From: Chloroflexi bacterium UBA2235
GTDB lineage: Bacteria; Chloroflexota; UBA11872; UBA12225
Assembly (NCBI GenBank): GCA_002347925.1
Contig: DDYL01000185.1
Coordinates: forward strand, 14,928-22,955
Length of the DNA: 8,028 nt
Direction of reading: 5' to 3'
The notes beneath the pieces were generated by a model. It saw only the letters and a program-made list of their open reading frames with translations. It made no database searches and was not told the DNA's origin. The stretch's first letter is position 1. Each line of letters opens with the position of its first letter. Both the position numbers and the translations under genes were made by a program. Of this stretch, positions 5,168 through 8,028 are shown piece after piece.

Positions 5168-6547
5168 ATGTCAATCACGCCGGATGCCGTCTTTCAGTTC
5201 GGCAATACCGCCGTCGCTGTTGTGCCGTTGCCACTCATCGACGCGCCAACGCCGACCATGCTGGTGTCCGCGAACAACTGGCTAAGCCCTGAACCCGGAA
5301 GTGTCGCCAGCGTCATCATGACCCGGGCCGGCGACGAATATGCAACCGACCTGCGTGCGGCTGTTGCCCAATCCGAAGAAGATGGGATTCCTCCGGGTGC
5401 AGCGGTCCCGATCCGGGGATATGGATTGGCTGATGAGGTTGCCCGGCAGGCAGTGATCAACGTTGTCACCACGGTTTATCCAATACGAGGCAGCTTTGAG
5501 AACCGGATTCCTGCCTCTCCGCAGACGGTCTACGCGGCGGTTAGGAACGGTCTGGCGGTAGTGGCCTCGGTAGGCGCACCCGGCACATCGCTCTCACTCA
5601 TTGGCGTGAGGCCAGGCTATGGGAGTGAAGCTCCTCCAGTCATGGCTGCCGCGTTGGCCCGGGCCCTGTTCGATCACCTTACGTCGGGAGTGAAGCTTGA
5701 TGGCGTCCTGATCTGCGAGACAGACCCTTCTCGTCGTGCCCTTGCTTGCGAGGCGCTTGCGGCTGTAGAGCGGGCGAGCCACGAGCAGCCTGAAACGGAG
5801 GGCGCAACCGCAACCGCAACCGACGATGCAGCTGAGGCGGTGGGCCTGGCGGATCATGAGTCTGAGGGCTCCCCGCCTGTTCTGTGGTTGTCGCGCGCTC
5901 AAGTAGAAGATTCCGAGGAACTTTACGGGTGGCCGTTGCCAGATTGGCTGCCTCTGGTCGCGCCGAGGGAACCGGGCAAGGGGTTTGGCCTGCCGTTGAG
6001 TGCGATGCAGGCGATCACGGTTCTCAACGCTTCGGCACCCGCGCCCGTCCCCGGCACGGCCCTGCCGGATGGTGTGGTTTGGAACCCCGCAGGCGCATCA
6101 CGTTTCCTTCAGTTCGGGTGTGGGTGGCTCACCAGTGAGATCGAGGAGGCGAAGTCCGAGGGCAACATTTCCGTCGCCCTTGGAATGGTGCATTTGCTCA
6201 TCCAGGTTGCGAGGCAGTGGCATGAGACCGAGCCTCTCGGACTTCAGCCATTGGTTCAGTTGGCGACAGGATGGTTCGAGGCATCTGAAGTCTTCAGGTC
6301 GATTGACCCGGTGCAGGCGGTTGGGTCTGCCTACCGCGGGGTACCGTTCGCAAGGGCGGCTGCGACAGTTGATCCGGAAAATCCGCATGCGTGCCTCATT
6401 CTAGGCAGGTACGCGGTGTTCTTTAATCAGACTGAGGCCGCGCGGGCATCCCTCGGAAGGGTGCTTGAACTTGCGCCCGGATCCCCACAGGCCGACCTCG
6501 CTTCGGTCCTGCTCGAATCGTTGACGATGGTCCGCTCGGCAGAGTGA
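5168..6547 (+). CDS. Divergent macro-domain protein with C-terminal TPR-like region
   Basis: This 459-residue protein has no signal peptide or membrane segment. Residues about 8-200 align with macro domains (ADP-ribose binders) almost without gaps. The first strand pair leads to VSANN (33-37), where the family has VNAAN. Then G44, V46, I50 and 'RAG' (53-55) match the 'GGGV...I...AG' loop, 'IPPGAAVPIRGYGL' (74-87) matches the 'GEAVxTxGYxL' strand, 'VINVVTTVYP' (96-105) matches 'VIHTVGP', and 'SLIGVRPGYG' (143-152) matches the second phosphate loop. The helix 155-171 and strand 'DGVLICETD' (178-186) follow in order. The first Asn and most of the GGGG loop are lost, so binding may be altered and hydrolysis is unlikely. 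Residues 202-237 are an acidic/Ala-Thr linker, 238-320 are unassigned, and 321-452 are helical. Residues 389-441 resemble a TPR pair (FARAAATVDPENPHACLILG, then ARASLGRVLELAPGSPQ). ATG 5168 is chosen over in-frame GTG 5111 because of GGGGGA at 5155. Function is not known. Confidence 0.72.
   Translation: MSITPDAVFQFGNTAVAVVPLPLIDAPTPTMLVSANNWLSPEPGSVASVIMTRAGDEYATDLRAAVAQSEEDGIPPGAAVPIRGYGLADEVARQAVINVVTTVYPIRGSFENRIPASPQTVYAAVRNGLAVVASVGAPGTSLSLIGVRPGYGSEAPPVMAAALARALFDHLTSGVKLDGVLICETDPSRRALACEALAAVERASHEQPETEGATATATDDAAEAVGLADHESEGSPPVLWLSRAQVEDSEELYGWPLPDWLPLVAPREPGKGFGLPLSAMQAITVLNASAPAPVPGTALPDGVVWNPAGASRFLQFGCGWLTSEIEEAKSEGNISVALGMVHLLIQVARQWHETEPLGLQPLVQLATGWFEASEVFRSIDPVQAVGSAYRGVPFARAAATVDPENPHACLILGRYAVFFNQTEAARASLGRVLELAPGSPQADLASVLLESLTMVRSAE
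5804..5821 (+). repeat. Three tandem GCAACC hexamers in the linker of the macro-TPR gene
   Basis: Three perfect copies of GCAACC (5804-5809, 5810-5815, 5816-5821) encode Ala-Thr three times (residues 213-218), just after the macro domain. The copy number could vary between strains through slippage without breaking the frame, because the unit is six bases long. It marks a flexible interdomain linker. Confidence 0.7.
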
Positions 6548-6557
6548 TCCGTCCTTT

Positions 6558-6619
6558 CGATATTCCATTGTCACCTAACTGCTTCCGCAGCGCATCCGTG
6601 CAAACGGTAGGTGGGATCG
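6558..6619 (+). ncRNA. Candidate structured RNA: three-way junction in the gap before the MMPL gene
   Basis: CACCTA (6572-6577) pairs perfectly with TAGGTG (6608-6613) and encloses two complete small hairpins: CTGC-TTCC-GCAG (6579-6590) and CCGT-GCAA-ACGG (6596-6607). The second has a GNRA-type loop and abuts the closing stem. The 3' strand can pair on outward: GG (6614-6615) with CC (6565-6566), and ATCG (6616-6619) with CGAT (6558-6561), with bulges only on the 5' side. I cannot match it to a known riboswitch or small RNA. It starts 11 bases after the macro-TPR stop, so it may be a 3' element of that transcript, the start of an MMPL leader, or a separate RNA. Confidence 0.35.
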
Positions 6620-6632
6620 GGTGCCATTTAGG

Positions 6633-6707
6633 CCCTAGACGTCCGTGCGGAAACTGTCCTCTTTCGTAATGCCCTGGACCGTTTTCGTTCGGACGCGACT
6701 GCTAGGG
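6633..6707 (+). ncRNA. Long interrupted hairpin in the gap before the MMPL gene
   Basis: Four stems nest in 75 bases: CCCTAG (6633-6638) with CTAGGG (6702-6707); CGTCCG (6640-6645) with CGGACG (6690-6695); CGGAAAC (6648-6654) with GTTTTCG (6681-6687), one G-U; and GTCC (6656-6659) with GGAC (6676-6679). Internal loops are 1x6, 2x2 and 1x1, and the apical loop is 16 bases (6660-6675). That is 23 pairs in all. No T-run follows, so a simple intrinsic terminator is not indicated. It could be part of one structured RNA with the junction upstream, an imperfect palindromic element, or a transcript-end hairpin. The remaining gap (6708-6802) shows only a five-base hairpin GTCGA/TCGAC (6764-6780) and no convincing promoter. 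Confidence 0.42.
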
Positions 6708-6802
6708 TTGAAGCGTCCTTGAGGTGTCCAGTTTCTTTGCCTGGTAAGCCACGAGGTGCCGAGGTCGAAAGACTCTCGACGACTTGACGGTCTATCTAGC
6801 CA

Positions 6803-8028
6803 ATGACAACAACTACACCCGACCTTTCGCCGTTCGCCCGCTGGGGGCGCGCCATGGATAGACACCGTCGGCCGGTCCTATGGCTCTGGCTTGCTGCGAT
6901 GGTGTTGCTTCTCCCATTGCTCCCATTCCTGCCGTCCCGGCTTCGGACAGGTGGTTTTGACGATTCAACTCTCCCGTCATCGCAGGCACAGGCATCGCTG
7001 CGGGATGACCTTGAGTTTCCAACGAACACAGCGGCAGTGTTCTTCCGGATCACATCCGGGCAGGAGTATGTTGAACCCGGAGCAAGACGGCTGATTGGCG
7101 AAGCAATCGCCCGGGTGAGCGCCGTCTCGGGTGTTCGACAAGTGATCAGTCCGGAATTGAACAGCCGACAGGTTGGCCGATCGGGAAGAACCGTCTACGC
7201 GCTGGTCACGCTTGACACGGAGGCAGGGTCGGGGGGCGCGCAACTGGTTGAGTTGGAGCGGGCGTCCAGCGTCGTGCAACGGGATGGCATCTCCGTGGAG
7301 ACACTGGTAGTCAGTGCAGACTCCTTTTTCAGGGACCTGCAGGATGCCACGACCAATGACCTTCAACGGGCTGAGCTCGTTACCCTCCCGATCGCTGCAC
7401 TCACACTCCTGCTCGTGTTCGGATCGGTTGTGGCTGCTTCACTCCCGGTAATTGCTGGCGCGGCCACGACCGTTCTTGGGCTTGGCGGCATATTGGCGCT
7501 GAGCTTTCCGGCAGACATGTCGGTATTCACCCTGAACCTCTCGAGCATGCTCGCGCTGGGACTGGGGACCGACTACGCACTTTTCCTGGTCAGTCGGTTC
7601 CGTGAGGAAATGGACCGTGGTGCAACCACTTCTCAGGCGGTCGAGCGAGCAGTTGCGACAGCGGGACGTGCTGTCTTCTTTTCGGCGGGAATGGTGCTTG
7701 CGGGCCTCGCGGGGCTCCTGAGTTTTCGAATCGCGTTTCTCAGGTCTCTCGGGTTTGCAGGCCTCGCCGCGGTCGCGGCTGCCGTCCTGGTGTCGATGAC
7801 CTTGCTTCCCGCTCTCTTGGCGGTCCTCGGGCCACGGATCGACTCTTGGCGGATTTGGGGGAGGGACGCGAACGCCGACGGGGCCACAAATGGGTTCTGG
7901 GCGCGTGTGGCGGGTCTGGTACTCAAGCGCCCATGGCCAGTCCTCTTCGTATCGCTTGTCGTTCTCCTAGGCGCGGCCGTTCCCTTCCTGTCGGCGCGAC
8001 TTTCGACCCCGGACGCGCGGATCCTTCC
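6803..8028 (+). CDS. MMPL family (RND-superfamily) transporter, partial at right edge
   Basis: The frame stays open to the window end, giving the first 408 codons of a protein normally about 700 or more residues long; members export lipids or other hydrophobic compounds using the proton gradient. The N-terminus 'LSPFARWGRAMDRHRRPVLWLWL' is the usual family entry into membrane helix 1 (about 23-43). An extracytoplasmic porter-type domain follows at about 45-190. A helix cluster from 192 onward then contains the conserved GLGTDYALFLVSRFREE, with D257-Y258 as the proton-relay pair. Helices around 287-345 finish the first bundle, and 'ARVAGLVLKRPWPVLFVSLVVLL' begins the second half at about 370. 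ATG 6803 is supported by that N-terminal match and by an in-frame TAG at 6797. However, it has no Shine-Dalgarno; ATG 6854 (codon 18) has GGGGG at 6843-6847 and may be used instead. The 255-base gap with RNA-like structure upstream suggests separate transcription or a long leader. Confidence 0.9.
   Translation, partial: MTTTTPDLSPFARWGRAMDRHRRPVLWLWLAAMVLLLPLLPFLPSRLRTGGFDDSTLPSSQAQASLRDDLEFPTNTAAVFFRITSGQEYVEPGARRLIGEAIARVSAVSGVRQVISPELNSRQVGRSGRTVYALVTLDTEAGSGGAQLVELERASSVVQRDGISVETLVVSADSFFRDLQDATTNDLQRAELVTLPIAALTLLLVFGSVVAASLPVIAGAATTVLGLGGILALSFPADMSVFTLNLSSMLALGLGTDYALFLVSRFREEMDRGATTSQAVERAVATAGRAVFFSAGMVLAGLAGLLSFRIAFLRSLGFAGLAAVAAAVLVSMTLLPALLAVLGPRIDSWRIWGRDANADGATNGFWARVAGLVLKRPWPVLFVSLVVLLGAAVPFLSARLSTPDARIL

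Noticed and set aside
6551..6673. Imperfect direct repeat GTCCTTTCG (6551-6559) and GTCCTCTTTCG (6656-6666)
   Set aside because: Needs a two-base gap and diverges quickly after the match; likely chance.
6650..6735. GAAACTG (6650-6656) and CAGTTTC (6729-6735) inverted repeat
   Set aside because: Seven-base arms 72 bases apart are weak, and the first arm is better used in the nested hairpin 6633-6707.
6784..6798. TTGACG (6784-6789) and TATCTA (6793-6798) as an MMPL promoter
   Set aside because: Only three bases separate them, so they cannot be a -35/-10 pair, and no alternative partner with 16-18 base spacing was found.
1..8028. CRISPR array, tRNA, rRNA, insertion sequence or transposase
   Set aside because: No regularly spaced repeats, cloverleaf, rRNA-like stretch, terminal inverted repeats or transposase motifs were seen on either strand.

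Overview
This is GC-rich bacterial DNA with every recognisable gene on the + strand. Gaps are short, start codons include TTG, and most starts have good GGAGG/GGGGG-type ribosome binding sites. The gene set (paired DUF990-type ABC-2 permeases with a NatA-like ATPase, an unusual isocitrate/isopropylmalate dehydrogenase relative, a DUF2961/GH172 protein, an MMPL pump) would fit a Chloroflexota or actinobacterial-type organism. This assignment is inference from gene style; nothing in the window fixes the taxonomy.

Layout. (1) Positions 58-2710 hold a compact ABC exporter operon: two ABC-2 permeases (58-870, 873-1724) and their ATPase (1721-2710, ATGA overlap). An upstream gene may end inside the first start codon. 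(2) Positions 2840-3901 encode a beta-decarboxylating dehydrogenase that keeps the whole catalytic set of the isocitrate/isopropylmalate dehydrogenase family, with a variant N-terminal nucleotide-binding motif. (3) Positions 3946-5004 encode a DUF2961 (glycoside hydrolase family 172-like) protein without a signal peptide. A strong hairpin lies 33 bases after its stop. (4) Positions 5168-6547 encode a 459-residue protein that I read as a divergent, probably degenerate macro (ADP-ribose-binding) domain, a low-complexity linker, an unassigned middle region and a C-terminal TPR-like helical region. (5) The 255-base gap 6548-6802 is rich in pairing: a three-way-junction fold (6572-6613, possibly extending to 6558-6619) is followed by a long interrupted hairpin (6633-6707). 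This is a candidate structured RNA or leader. (6) From 6803 off the right edge runs an MMPL/RND-type membrane transporter (first 408 codons).

How the parts work together. The three ABC genes clearly form one exporter. The dehydrogenase, GH172-like and macro-TPR genes are codirectional, but each has its own ribosome binding site and gap, so a shared pathway cannot be claimed. The two most interesting items are the unannounced macro domain fused to a TPR-like tail and the structured gap in front of the MMPL gene. No mobile element, CRISPR array, tRNA or rRNA was seen.
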